Assembly: GCF_005938215.1 (NCBI RefSeq)
Contig: NZ_VCPD01000001.1
Coordinates: 558,001-622,000, forward strand
DNA: 64,000 nucleotides
Source: Ruegeria sediminis
GTDB lineage: Bacteria > Pseudomonadota > Alphaproteobacteria > Rhodobacterales > Rhodobacteraceae
Direction of reading: 5' to 3'
The position numbers and the translations under genes were made by a program. The notes below the pieces were generated by a model. The model did no database searches and was not told the DNA's origin. It saw only the letters and a program-made list of their open reading frames with translations. Each line of letters starts with the position of its first letter. Positions within the stretch are counted from its first letter, which is position 1. Below, in pieces: positions 26,323 to 34,709 of this stretch.

Positions 26323-27225
26323 ATGAGCAAAATCGATTTCACCGATCTCGACGGCAAGGTCCTGCGTGCCTTTCTGACCATTCTCGAGGAAAGCTCGGTC
26401 TCCCGGGCCGCCGACCGGTTGGGCGTCACCCAATCGGCGGTCAGCCACACGCTGTCCAAGCTGCGGGCGGTTCTGGGCGACCCGCTGTTCGTGCGCTCGG
26501 GCCAGGGGCTGATGCCCACCGAGCGGGCGCTGGCGCTGAAGGACCCGGTGCAACGGGTGCTGGACGGGATGCGCGCGCTGACCGACGGGCGGCCCTTCGA
26601 CCCGCTTGGCGAAGAGATGCGGTTCCGGATCGCCGCAAACGACCTGCAGCGCGAGTTGATCTTTCCGGACCTGCTGAACGCGGCCCGCGCCGAGGGGATC
26701 CGGCTGCGGCTGAACTTCGTGCCGTCAGGTGTGCCCGACGCGACCATCCTGCGGAACGACAGGTGCCAGATGATGCTGACGCCGCTGCCGCCCGACGGGC
26801 CGGACATCTTTCAGAAGCGGCTGCTGACCAGCCCGCTGATGGTCTATTACGACGCCGGCCGCCGCGCGCCGCCGCAAAGCTGGGAGGACTATTGCGCCGC
26901 CGAACATGTCGAGGTGCGCTTTGCCGACGGGCGCAGCGCCAGCATGGTCATGCGCGGCGTGGACAGAAGCCAGATCAGGCCACCCACCGTCACCCTGCCG
27001 CATTTCAACGCCATCCCGTCCTTCGTCAGGGGCAGCGACCTGATTTCCACCGACACCGCCCTGATGAAGAAGGGTCCGCTGGCCGTGCTCGACTGCGCGC
27101 CCCTGCCCTTCGACTGCGAATCGGTGCCGATCTACATGGTCTGGCACGAACGCTCGACCGGAGACCCGGCGCATCGGTGGCTGCGGGACAGGATCGAAGG
27201 GATCGCGGCCGGGCTTCAGCCCTGA
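26323..27225 (+). CDS. LysR-family regulator, divergent from the dehalogenase
   Basis: 300 residues. Winged helix-turn-helix at about 7-65 (LRAFLTILEESSVSRAADRL then GVTQSAVSHTLSKLR), effector domain from about 90. The N-terminus most resembles NodD/LeuO/PcpR-type LysR proteins with 'SVSRAADRLGVTQSAVSHTL' (PcpR controls chlorophenol degradation; resemblance only). The very short leader, with a palindrome almost touching the start codon, suggests autorepression. Likely activator of the dehalogenase and molybdenum hydroxylase genes. Confidence 0.9.
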   Translation: MSKIDFTDLDGKVLRAFLTILEESSVSRAADRLGVTQSAVSHTLSKLRAVLGDPLFVRSGQGLMPTERALALKDPVQRVLDGMRALTDGRPFDPLGEEMRFRIAANDLQRELIFPDLLNAARAEGIRLRLNFVPSGVPDATILRNDRCQMMLTPLPPDGPDIFQKRLLTSPLMVYYDAGRRAPPQSWEDYCAAEHVEVRFADGRSASMVMRGVDRSQIRPPTVTLPHFNAIPSFVRGSDLISTDTALMKKGPLAVLDCAPLPFDCESVPIYMVWHERSTGDPAHRWLRDRIEGIAAGLQP

Positions 27226-28067
27226 GATTTCAGCCAGTCGCGCATGGCCGCGACCAGGTCCGGCTGGCGTGGCTGGCGCGGCGCGACGATGTAGAAGCCG
27301 GGATCGGTGCTGAGGCTGTCCGGCAGGGGCCGCACCAGCCGGCCCGACGCCAGCTCCGACGACACCAGCGGCGCATTGGCAAGCGCGAACCCCTGCCCGG
27401 CAACCGCCGCGTCGATCGCCAGGCTGGTCTGGCTGAAGTTCATCATCCGCGGTTTGCCGGACGCGCCGAGCCGCTCCAGGAACAGCGGCCACAGCCCGTG
27501 GGCGTCGTTCAGCAGCACCTGCCGCACCAGGTCTCCGGGGCCGGAGATGCGCGCGGCCAGGTCCGGACTGCACACCACCACGTATTCGGTGCCGAACAGC
27601 GGCTCGGCCACCAGCCCCGGCCCAAAGGGCGGGCGCCCCTGCCGGACCGCGATGTCGATGCCGTCGCTCTGGAAATTGGCTAGGCGTTCGCCGGCGTCCA
27701 CCTGCACCGCAATGTCCGGATGCCGTTCGGTGAAATCGCCCAGGCGCGGCACCAGCCACTTTGCGGCGAAGCTGGGCGTGACCGAGATGGTCAGGCCGCG
27801 TTCCCCGTGCAGGTCCCCGGCTGCTTCCTCGATCAGGCGGAAGGCGCGGCGCAGCGGCGCGTGAAACCGGCGCCCCGCCTCGGTCAGGCGCAACCCGCGC
27901 GGCAGGCGGTCGAAAAGCTGCACGCCAAGCCGCGCCTCGAGCCCCCTGACCTGCTGCGCCACGGCACCCTGGGTCACGCCCATCTCGTCGGCCGCCAGCC
28001 GGAAATTCAGGTGCCGCCCGGCGGCTTCGAAGGCGCGCAGGGCGTTCAGGGGCGGGAGCGTCGGCAT
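27216..28067 (-). CDS. LysR-family regulator, GcvA-like
   Basis: 283 residues from ATG 28067 (MPTLPPLNALRAFEAAGRHL); the upstream extension lacks similarity. Helix-turn-helix LNFRLAADEMGVTQGAVAQQ followed by VRGLEARLGVQLFDRLPRGL is the GcvA-type subgroup. Effector domain to the end. Convergent with the previous LysR (10-base overlap of 3' ends) and divergent from the SDR gene over a 103-base gap with an inverted repeat, so the SDR gene is the likely target. Confidence 0.9.
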   Translation of the reverse strand: MPTLPPLNALRAFEAAGRHLNFRLAADEMGVTQGAVAQQVRGLEARLGVQLFDRLPRGLRLTEAGRRFHAPLRRAFRLIEEAAGDLHGERGLTISVTPSFAAKWLVPRLGDFTERHPDIAVQVDAGERLANFQSDGIDIAVRQGRPPFGPGLVAEPLFGTEYVVVCSPDLAARISGPGDLVRQVLLNDAHGLWPLFLERLGASGKPRMMNFSQTSLAIDAAVAGQGFALANAPLVSSELASGRLVRPLPDSLSTDPGFYIVAPRQPRQPDLVAAMRDWLKSQG

Positions 28068-28075
28068 GAATTCAC

Positions 28076-28094
28076 CCTGTAGGATTTCTACAGG
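28076..28094. promoter_or_regulatory. Inverted repeat, likely LysR operator
   Basis: CCTGTAG (28076-28082) and CTACAGG (28088-28094) are perfect reverse complements around a 5-base spacer, just upstream of the GcvA-like LysR start and 77 bases before the SDR ATG. The spacing fits the LysR T-N11-A type box. Confidence 0.5.
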
Positions 28095-28170
28095 ATTACC
28101 GCAGCAGAACTGATTGGTCAAACGGCGGGAAAGGCGTCACATTCCCCGCACTGGAAAAAGGAGTTCCGAC

Positions 28171-28875
28171 ATGACTGACAAAGTGGCCCTGATCTCTGCC
28201 GGCGGCAGCGGCATGGGGGCGGATGCGGCGCGGCGGCTGGCGGCGGATGGATTCAAGGTCGGGATCCTGTCTTCGTCCGGCAAGGGCGAGGCGTTGGCAA
28301 AGGAACTGGGCGGCGTCGGCGTCACCGGTTCGAACCGGTCGAACGACGATCTGCAGCGGCTCGTCGATGCGGCGATGGCAGAGTGGGGCCGCATCGACGT
28401 GCTGGTCAATTCGGCTGGCCACGGCCCCCGCGCGCCGGTGCTTGAGCTGACCGATGAGGACTGGCACCAGGGGATGGAGGTCTATTTCCTCAACGCGGTG
28501 CGCCCCACGCGGTTGGTGACACCGATCATGCAGAAACAGGGCGGCGGTGCGATCATCAACATCTCGACCTTCGCGGCCTTCGAGCCCGATCCGGTCTTCC
28601 CGACCTCGGGCGTGTTCCGCGCCGGGCTGGCGGCCTTTGCCAAGCTCTACTCGGACAAATACGCCGCCGACAACATCCGCATGAACAACGTCCTGCCCGG
28701 CTTCATCGACAGCCTGCCGGAGAAGGAAGAGTTCCGCGCCCGCATCCCCATGGGCCGCTACGGCCGGAGCTATGACGAGATCGCCGCGGTCATCGCCTTT
28801 CTCGCCTCCGAAGGCGGCGGCTATGTCACCGGGCAGAACATCCGGGTGGATGGCGGCATCACGCGCTCGGTCTGA
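28171..28875 (+). CDS. SDR-family protein with altered catalytic motif
   Basis: 234 residues from ATG 28171, with AAAGGAG upstream. Rossmann features are present: ALISAGGSGMGADAARRLA (glycine-rich cofactor loop), VNSAGHGP (NAG-type motif), IINISTFAAFEP with the catalytic-type Ser, and PGFID. At the place of YxxxK the sequence is TSGVFRAGLAAFAK: Tyr is Ser and Lys is Arg. It may be a non-canonical SDR or a binding protein. Other SDRs with this substitution are annotated as 3-oxoacyl-ACP reductase-like; activity is uncertain. Divergent from a LysR gene. Confidence 0.82.
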   Translation: MTDKVALISAGGSGMGADAARRLAADGFKVGILSSSGKGEALAKELGGVGVTGSNRSNDDLQRLVDAAMAEWGRIDVLVNSAGHGPRAPVLELTDEDWHQGMEVYFLNAVRPTRLVTPIMQKQGGGAIINISTFAAFEPDPVFPTSGVFRAGLAAFAKLYSDKYAADNIRMNNVLPGFIDSLPEKEEFRARIPMGRYGRSYDEIAAVIAFLASEGGGYVTGQNIRVDGGITRSV

Positions 28876-28878
28876 CCG

Positions 28879-30150
28879 CTAGAGACGCGCCTTGACCAGA
28901 TGGGTCAGCGCCGCGCCGGTTTCGAAAAAGGCGCGGCGCACGCCTGTCCAGCTTTCCCGGTGTTCGTCCGAGACCGGCAGCGGCAGGCGCGCCGGATCAT
29001 CGTTCAGCAGGCTTTCGGCCATCATCCGGCCGAACACCGTGCCGGGTCCGATGCCGCGCCCGGAATACCCGTGCGCGGACAGCGCGTTCGGCCCGATCCG
29101 GACGATCTTGGGAATGTGGTCCGACGTCATCGCGATGCGGCCGTGCCAGCCTTGGTCCAGGGGCTGACCGGCAAGCGCCGGAAAGATCTCGGCCAGCTTG
29201 CGGCGGATCCAGCCCCGGTGGGCAAAGCTGCCGGCATGACCCAGATCACCCATCGCCCCGATCACCAGCCGCCCGGCCTGATCCATGCGGAAGGAGGTCA
29301 TGATCAACCCGGTGTCCCAGCAGCCTTCGCCGCCCGGCAGGATCGAAGCGCGCAGATCCTCCGCCAGAGGCGCGGTCGCGTGCTGGAAGTAGTAGACCGG
29401 CACGTAGTTCTGCGCCGTGGCGGCAAGGCCGGTGTGATAGGCGTTGGTCGCCTGGATCAGCGCCCTGGTCCTGACCGATCCGCGCGGCGTGCGCAGATGC
29501 CATAGATCGCCGTCGTGCCGCAGTTCAAGAACCGGGCTTTGCGCGTGAATATGCGCACCGGCTGCGGCCGCGGCCCGCGCCAGCCCCTGCACATAGGCCA
29601 GCGGCTGGATCGTTCCCGCGCGGGGGTCGAACAGGGCGCCGTGAAAGGCGGCGCTGCCGGTGCGGCGGGCGGTTTCCTCCGCCGGCAACAGCTGGACCGG
29701 CGCCCCCGCCGCGCAAAGCTGCGCCCGGCGGGTTTCCAGATCCCGCAGCCCCGACGGCGAATGCGCCAGGTGCAAGGTGCCGTTCCGCACCGCTTCGCAG
29801 TCGATCCCATGCGTTTCGATCAGCCGGAACACCTCGGCGGGGGCCGCTGCCAGCAGGTCGATCAGCCGATCCGCCGGGCCGCGCCCCAGATGCGCGCGAA
29901 TATCCTCCGGCGGCAGCCAGAGCCCGGCATTGACCAGCCCGACATTGCGGCCCGAGCCGCCATGCCCGATCTCGCGCGCATCGAGCAGACAGACCGACGC
30001 CCCGGCCTGCGCCGCATTGAGGGCCGCCGAACAACCCGTGTAGCCGCCGCCGATAACGGCGAGGTCCACCGTGACCTCACCGTTCAGGACGGGCGTTTCG
30101 ACCCGCTCGCGGCTGGTCTCTTTCCAGAGGCTCTGGGCATGGTCGGTCAT
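28879..30150 (-). CDS. PuuB-like FAD-dependent oxidoreductase (DAO family)
   Basis: 423 residues. The N-terminal FAD motif is DLAVIGGGYTGCSAALNAAQ, with GHGGSGRNVGLVNAG downstream, typical of the gamma-glutamylputrescine oxidase/glycine oxidase branch of the DAO fold. The C-terminal SAHGYSGRGIGPGTVFGRMM is the second FAD-contact motif. Such enzymes oxidise amines or amino acids with O2, releasing H2O2. No glutamine-synthetase-like partner (PuuA) is present, so the substrate is open. Its stop is 4 bases from the convergent SDR stop. Confidence 0.87.
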   Translation of the reverse strand: MTDHAQSLWKETSRERVETPVLNGEVTVDLAVIGGGYTGCSAALNAAQAGASVCLLDAREIGHGGSGRNVGLVNAGLWLPPEDIRAHLGRGPADRLIDLLAAAPAEVFRLIETHGIDCEAVRNGTLHLAHSPSGLRDLETRRAQLCAAGAPVQLLPAEETARRTGSAAFHGALFDPRAGTIQPLAYVQGLARAAAAAGAHIHAQSPVLELRHDGDLWHLRTPRGSVRTRALIQATNAYHTGLAATAQNYVPVYYFQHATAPLAEDLRASILPGGEGCWDTGLIMTSFRMDQAGRLVIGAMGDLGHAGSFAHRGWIRRKLAEIFPALAGQPLDQGWHGRIAMTSDHIPKIVRIGPNALSAHGYSGRGIGPGTVFGRMMAESLLNDDPARLPLPVSDEHRESWTGVRRAFFETGAALTHLVKARL

Positions 30151-30196
30151 CGCGAGTCGGCCTTTCCTTCACGTCGCGGGCACATTTCAGAACTGC

Positions 30197-31231
30197 TCAG
30201 CCGGTGACAAGGGCCCTCTGATCCTCCCGGCCCATCGAAACCAGAAGCGGGGATTCGTCCTGGCGTTTCCTGAACCCGGCCTTGTCGGACATGCCGTGCC
30301 AGTTCGCCAGCACCAGCGACTGCGCCACCGCGCCGCCCAGCGTGCTGCCGGGGCCGGTGACGATGAACAGGTCGGGCGCGAATTCGCGGGCCGCCGTCTG
30401 CACGGCGCGGGTGAAATCGTAGGGCTCGGTCACCTGATGCCCCAGCGTGTAGTCCCACAGCGCGCCGGTGTCGGTCGCCCAAGGCCACCAGATCTTGCCG
30501 CGCCCGTCGATCAGCGGCAGGTCGGGCTGGCCGAACAGACCGGCGGGCAGGCGCGCGCGGCCTTCGGCCGCGACAGGCGCCTGCAAACGGGTGTGAAAGG
30601 CCGCGTGGTTGGCCAGCCGCATCGGGAAACGCTCCTGCGCAACGGGCTGCGACGCCTCGAAGGCTTTCAGCCCCGCCTCGTTCCCTGCCAGGACCACCAT
30701 GCCGCCAAGATCGATCGACAGCGCAAGGTCATGGTCGGGCAGGGCGTCGATCCGCGCCACGTCGACCAGAATTTCGGCCTTGCGCGCCGGGTCGTCGGCC
30801 CAGTCCTCGGCGGTGAAGGGATAGACCAGTTGCCCGCCGATCAGGTGCTCCTGCATCAGAGTGCCCATCGTGTTGACGACCCGGAAGCCGTTTTCGGGCG
30901 ACAGCGCCCCGGCGGCGGCTAGCGAGATGTACCAGCCCATCGAGTTGCCGGTGACCGCGACCACCTCGATGTCGTCCGCCAGCGCCTGCGCATCGGCCAG
31001 CGACGCGGCGTAGATCAGGGGCGAGGCCACGTCGCCGCGCGAATACCGGGCGACCGAGAACCGGTTCGCGCCATCCAGTTCGGTCACCGCCTCCTGCCCG
31101 GTTTCGGCGCGGATGACGTCGAATTCGCGAAACAGGTCCATCCGGTCCGCGTGGTGGCGGTGCAGGTAGCCCAGTTCGGACTTGTTGTAGGTGCCCCGTC
31201 CGGGGCAGATCACGACGGCGGTGCGGGTCAT
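30197..31231 (-). CDS. FabD-like acyltransferase
   Basis: 344 residues from ATG 31231 (MTRTAVVICPGRGTYNKSEL), overlapping the upstream E1 gene by 4 bases. Malonyl-CoA:ACP transacylase-type fold: the Ser nucleophile lies in VTGNSMGWYISLAAAGAL (GNSMG instead of the usual GHSLG), and the catalytic His in LANHAAFHTRL. C-terminal GPGSTLGGAVAQS is typical. The usual GQGSQ oxyanion loop is PGRGTY here, so it is a divergent member. It probably moves an acyl group made by the E1 protein to an ACP, CoA or another acceptor (inference). Confidence 0.82.
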   Translation of the reverse strand: MTRTAVVICPGRGTYNKSELGYLHRHHADRMDLFREFDVIRAETGQEAVTELDGANRFSVARYSRGDVASPLIYAASLADAQALADDIEVVAVTGNSMGWYISLAAAGALSPENGFRVVNTMGTLMQEHLIGGQLVYPFTAEDWADDPARKAEILVDVARIDALPDHDLALSIDLGGMVVLAGNEAGLKAFEASQPVAQERFPMRLANHAAFHTRLQAPVAAEGRARLPAGLFGQPDLPLIDGRGKIWWPWATDTGALWDYTLGHQVTEPYDFTRAVQTAAREFAPDLFIVTGPGSTLGGAVAQSLVLANWHGMSDKAGFRKRQDESPLLVSMGREDQRALVTG

Positions 31232-33417
31232 TTCGCGGCTCCGGTCAGGCTGAGGGCGGCGGCGACGATGCCGTCTTTCGACGGCAGCGGGGCGGCATAG
31301 GCGGGGCCGGTGGCGATGAAGCAATCCTCGGCCACCACGCGGGCGGCGGGAATGCCGGACTGTTCGGCAAACAGCGTCATCAGCGCCTCGGACTGGCTAC
31401 CGGTGCGGCGGCATTCGTCCACGATCAGCACGTGCTTGCAGCCTTTGGTGGCCTCCAGCAGCGCCTCGGCGGGCAGCGGGGCCAGCCAGCGCATGTCGAT
31501 GATCCGGGTCTTCAGCCCGGCGGCCTGCAGTTCGGGAAGCGCCTGCCTGGACAGGTAGTGGCCGTTGCCGTAGGTCACGATCGCCAGATCCTTGCCGTCG
31601 CCGTGAACGCCGATCTCGCCCAGCCCGATCCGCTGATCGGGTGAGGGATAGACCGTCATCCAGCCGCCATCCTGCGCCTCGTGCAGATCGCGCATCGGGT
31701 AAAGCGCGATGGGTTCCAGGAACACCACCACCCGCTGCTCCTCGCGCGCCAGCCGCACGCATTCGCGCAGCATTTGCGCGGCGTCCGCCCCGCTGGACGG
31801 GCAGGCGATGATCACGCCCGGAATGTCGCGCAGAACCGCCAGCGAGTTGTCGTTGTGGAAATGTCCGCCAAAGCCCTTCTGATAGCCCAGCCCGGCGATG
31901 CGCAGCACCATCGGGTTGGTGAACTGGCCGTTGGAAAAGAACGGCAGCGTCGCCGCCTCGCCCCTTATCTGATCCTCGGCATTGTGCAGATAGGCGAGGA
32001 ACTGGATTTCCGGGATCGGCACGAACCCGTTGTGCCCCATGCCGATGGCGAGGCCGAGGATGGACTGTTCGTCCAGAAGCGTGTCGATCACCCGGTCGGG
32101 GCCGAAACGCTGCTGCAGCTTCTGCGTGACGCCATAGACGCCACCCTTGCGGCCCACATCCTCGCCCATGCAGACGATCTCGCCATGTTCCAGCATCAGG
32201 TCGGTGAGCGCCCAGTTGATCAGGCGGCTCATCGGCTGCGGATCCTCCATCGCCCGCAGGTCGCCGCCGAACGCGGCGGCGCGCGCCTCGGCGCCGGGGC
32301 CGTTGGTGGGCTTGCAGACCCGCTTCGGCGGGATGAGGCTGGCCGCGACTTCCTGCGCGTTCGCCAGATGCGGGCGGGTCGCGGCCTGCGCCGAGATGCG
32401 GTCGGTGCGTGCGCAGGTGTCCTTGTAGATCTCAAGCGCCTGATCGGGCGACAGCGCCCCGGCCTGGTCCAGCAGGCGCACGCTGTGCAGCAACGGATCG
32501 TTGGCCTCGTCGGCCTCGACCTCGACCTTGCTGAGATAGGTGGTCGGAACGTCGGCCCCCGCATGGCCATAGAGCCGCACGGTCTTCAGGTGCAGGAAGG
32601 CGGGCTTGCGGCGGGTGCGGACATAGTCGGCGGCCTGCCGCGCCACCGCGTAGGTCTCGAAGATGTCCAGCCCGTTGGCCTGGAAATACCTGATCCCGGG
32701 CCGGTGCTGCATCGACGCCTGGATCCACCCCTTGGGCGTTTTCACCGAAATGCCGATGCCGTTGTCCTCGCAGACGAAGAGCAGCGGCAGCGGAATGGAC
32801 TGCACGCTGGTCCAGCCCGCCGTGTTGATCGCCCCCTGCGCGGTCGAATGGTTCGCCGAGGCATCCCCGAAAGAGCACATGGCGATGCCGTCCTCGGGCA
32901 GCTGCCGATGCTCGGGCGGGTGCCGCCGCGCCGCGCCAAGGCTGTAGGCCGCGCCGACCGCCTTGGGCAGGTGGCTGGCGATGGTCGAGGTCTGCGGCGG
33001 GATCGTCAGCGCCCTGGACCCCAGAACCTTGTGCCGCCCGCCCGAGGTCGGATCCTCGCTGGAGCATGCAAAGCTCAAGAGCATGTCCCAGGCGATCTGC
33101 TGGCCCGGCACCTGATCGGCGCGGGCGATCTGAAAGGCCGCGTCGCGATAGTGCAGGAAGGCGATGTCGGTCGGGCGCAGGGCATGGGCCACCGCTGCCA
33201 TGCCTTCGTGCCCGGACGAGCCGATGGTGTAGAACCCCTGCCCCGCCTTCTGCATCGCCCGGCTGGTGCGGTCCAGCGCGCGGCTGAGCACCTGCGCGCG
33301 GTAAAGCGCCACCGCCTCCGGGTTGCTCAGCCCGGGCAGCGGCGGCGCGCCGCCCGGCAGGTCGCGGCTGGCGACCCGGGAAAGGAAGTTCTCGTGAACG
33401 ATCTGGGCGCGGTCCAT
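31228..33417 (-). CDS. Fused alpha-beta 2-oxoacid dehydrogenase E1 (TPP-dependent)
   Basis: 729 residues from ATG 33417 (GTG at 33420 is in frame; GGGGA precedes). Residues about 20-350 are E1-alpha: AFLHYRDAAFQIARAD, and the TPP motif FGDASANHSTAQGAINTAGW ending in VCEDN. Residues about 385-729 are E1-beta: EIVCMGEDVGRKGGVYGVT, then LDEQSILGLAIGMGHNGFVP. It decarboxylates a 2-oxo acid, probably branched-chain type. No E2 or E3 gene is nearby; instead a FabD-like protein overlaps and an aminotransferase precedes it by 24 bases. Confidence 0.88.
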   Translation of the reverse strand: MDRAQIVHENFLSRVASRDLPGGAPPLPGLSNPEAVALYRAQVLSRALDRTSRAMQKAGQGFYTIGSSGHEGMAAVAHALRPTDIAFLHYRDAAFQIARADQVPGQQIAWDMLLSFACSSEDPTSGGRHKVLGSRALTIPPQTSTIASHLPKAVGAAYSLGAARRHPPEHRQLPEDGIAMCSFGDASANHSTAQGAINTAGWTSVQSIPLPLLFVCEDNGIGISVKTPKGWIQASMQHRPGIRYFQANGLDIFETYAVARQAADYVRTRRKPAFLHLKTVRLYGHAGADVPTTYLSKVEVEADEANDPLLHSVRLLDQAGALSPDQALEIYKDTCARTDRISAQAATRPHLANAQEVAASLIPPKRVCKPTNGPGAEARAAAFGGDLRAMEDPQPMSRLINWALTDLMLEHGEIVCMGEDVGRKGGVYGVTQKLQQRFGPDRVIDTLLDEQSILGLAIGMGHNGFVPIPEIQFLAYLHNAEDQIRGEAATLPFFSNGQFTNPMVLRIAGLGYQKGFGGHFHNDNSLAVLRDIPGVIIACPSSGADAAQMLRECVRLAREEQRVVVFLEPIALYPMRDLHEAQDGGWMTVYPSPDQRIGLGEIGVHGDGKDLAIVTYGNGHYLSRQALPELQAAGLKTRIIDMRWLAPLPAEALLEATKGCKHVLIVDECRRTGSQSEALMTLFAEQSGIPAARVVAEDCFIATGPAYAAPLPSKDGIVAAALSLTGAAK

Positions 33418-33441
33418 CACATGTCCCCGGTATCTGGTCGA

Positions 33442-34608
33442 TTACAGTTTGGCGGTCGCGTCCGCGATGCGGCGCAGCCCTTCTTGCAGGCTTTTCGTGG
33501 CATAGGCGAAGGACAGGCGCAAATGCCCAGGCATCCCGAAGGCCCGCCCAGGCACCAGCGCAACGCCCGCCTCGTCCAGCAGGTACCGGCAGAATTCGTG
33601 ATCCACCGGCATTTTCGCCGGCGTCCTCGGGAACGCGTAGAACGCCCCGTCCGGCAGCGCGCAATCGAGCCCGGCGTCGTTCAGCCCCCGGACCACCAGG
33701 TCGCGCCGCGCCCGCATCTCGGCCCGGCGTTCCGCCAGCAGATCCTGCGGACCGGTGATCGCGGCAAGCGCCGCCGCCTGCGCGATGGAGCAGGCGCCCG
33801 AGGTGATCTGTCCCTGCACCTCGACCATCGCCTTGATCAGCGGCGCGGGGCCGATGCCCCAGCCGATCCGCCAGCCGGTCATGGAATAGGCCTTGGAAAC
33901 GCCGTTCACCGTCAGGGTACGGCCCGCCAGCGCGGGAACCGCCTGAACGAACGGAGTGAAGGGGACATAGGCAAGATGCCGATAGATCTCGTCCGAGATC
34001 ACCCAGACCTGGGGATGCCTTTCCAGCACCGCGCCCAGCGCCTGCAGTTCGGCCTTGGAATAGACCGCGCCCGTGGGGTTCGACGGCGTGTTGAGCAGCA
34101 GCCAGCGGGTGCGCGGGGTGATCGCCGCCTCCAACTGGACCGGCGTCAGCTTGAACCCCTGCGCAGGCGGGCAGTCCAGCACCACCGGCACACCGCCGGC
34201 CAGTTTCACCATGTCGGCATAGCTGGTCCAGAACGGCGCGGCGGCGATCACCTCGTCGCCCGGATCGAGCGAGGCGAGGAACGCGCCCGCCAGCACCTGC
34301 TTGGCCCCGGTCGAGACGATCACGTTCGCGGGCTCCGCCCCGGCCTCGGCGGCGATGGCGGCGCGCAGCGCGGGCGTTCCGGCGGTGGGCGGGTAACGGG
34401 TCTGCCCGTCCTGCGCCGCCCGGTGCGCGGCCTCGACCACGTGCGGCGGCGTCGGAAAATCGGGTTCGCCGGTGCTGAGCGCGATCACGTCCACGCCCTG
34501 CGCCCGCAGTTGCGCCGCGCGTTCCGTGATCCGCACGATTTCAGACAGTTCGATCCCGTCAAGCCGCCCGGCCCGGCGGAACCCGCCCAAGCTGTTCTGA
34601 ATGGTCAT
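33442..34608 (-). CDS. Class I/II PLP-dependent aminotransferase
   Basis: 388 residues from ATG 34608 (MTIQNSLGGFRRAGRLD). Fold type I motifs: STGEPDFPTPPHV, NTPSNPTGAVYS, VISDEIYRHLAY and the PLP-Lys motif NGVSKAYSMTGWRIGW. This is the aspartate/aromatic subgroup 1-gamma layout. It interconverts an amino acid and a 2-oxo acid, and in this operon it could supply the 2-oxo acid for the following E1 protein. Divergent from a LysR gene. Confidence 0.92.
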   Translation of the reverse strand: MTIQNSLGGFRRAGRLDGIELSEIVRITERAAQLRAQGVDVIALSTGEPDFPTPPHVVEAAHRAAQDGQTRYPPTAGTPALRAAIAAEAGAEPANVIVSTGAKQVLAGAFLASLDPGDEVIAAAPFWTSYADMVKLAGGVPVVLDCPPAQGFKLTPVQLEAAITPRTRWLLLNTPSNPTGAVYSKAELQALGAVLERHPQVWVISDEIYRHLAYVPFTPFVQAVPALAGRTLTVNGVSKAYSMTGWRIGWGIGPAPLIKAMVEVQGQITSGACSIAQAAALAAITGPQDLLAERRAEMRARRDLVVRGLNDAGLDCALPDGAFYAFPRTPAKMPVDHEFCRYLLDEAGVALVPGRAFGMPGHLRLSFAYATKSLQEGLRRIADATAKL

Positions 34609-34678
34609 GGCATCCTCGCTGTGCAACCCTGGCCGTTTCCGCCCTTCATCGCGCTGGATCAATGCGAATGCCAGTGAT

Positions 34679-34696
34679 ATTCCTTTTACAAGGTAT
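34679..34696. promoter_or_regulatory. Imperfect inverted repeat, likely LysR operator
   Basis: ATTCCTT (34679-34685) and AAGGTAT (34690-34696) pair at 6 of 7 positions around TTAC, immediately upstream of the LysR start (34710) and about 70 bases from the divergent aminotransferase start. Position suggests control of both directions. Confidence 0.4.
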
Positions 34697-34709
34697 GAGG
34701 ATAAATCAT

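Noticed and set aside
31681..34677. A nearly 1000-codon plus-strand frame opposite the E1 and aminotransferase genes
   Set aside because: Both minus-strand genes have full family motifs; the plus frame has none.
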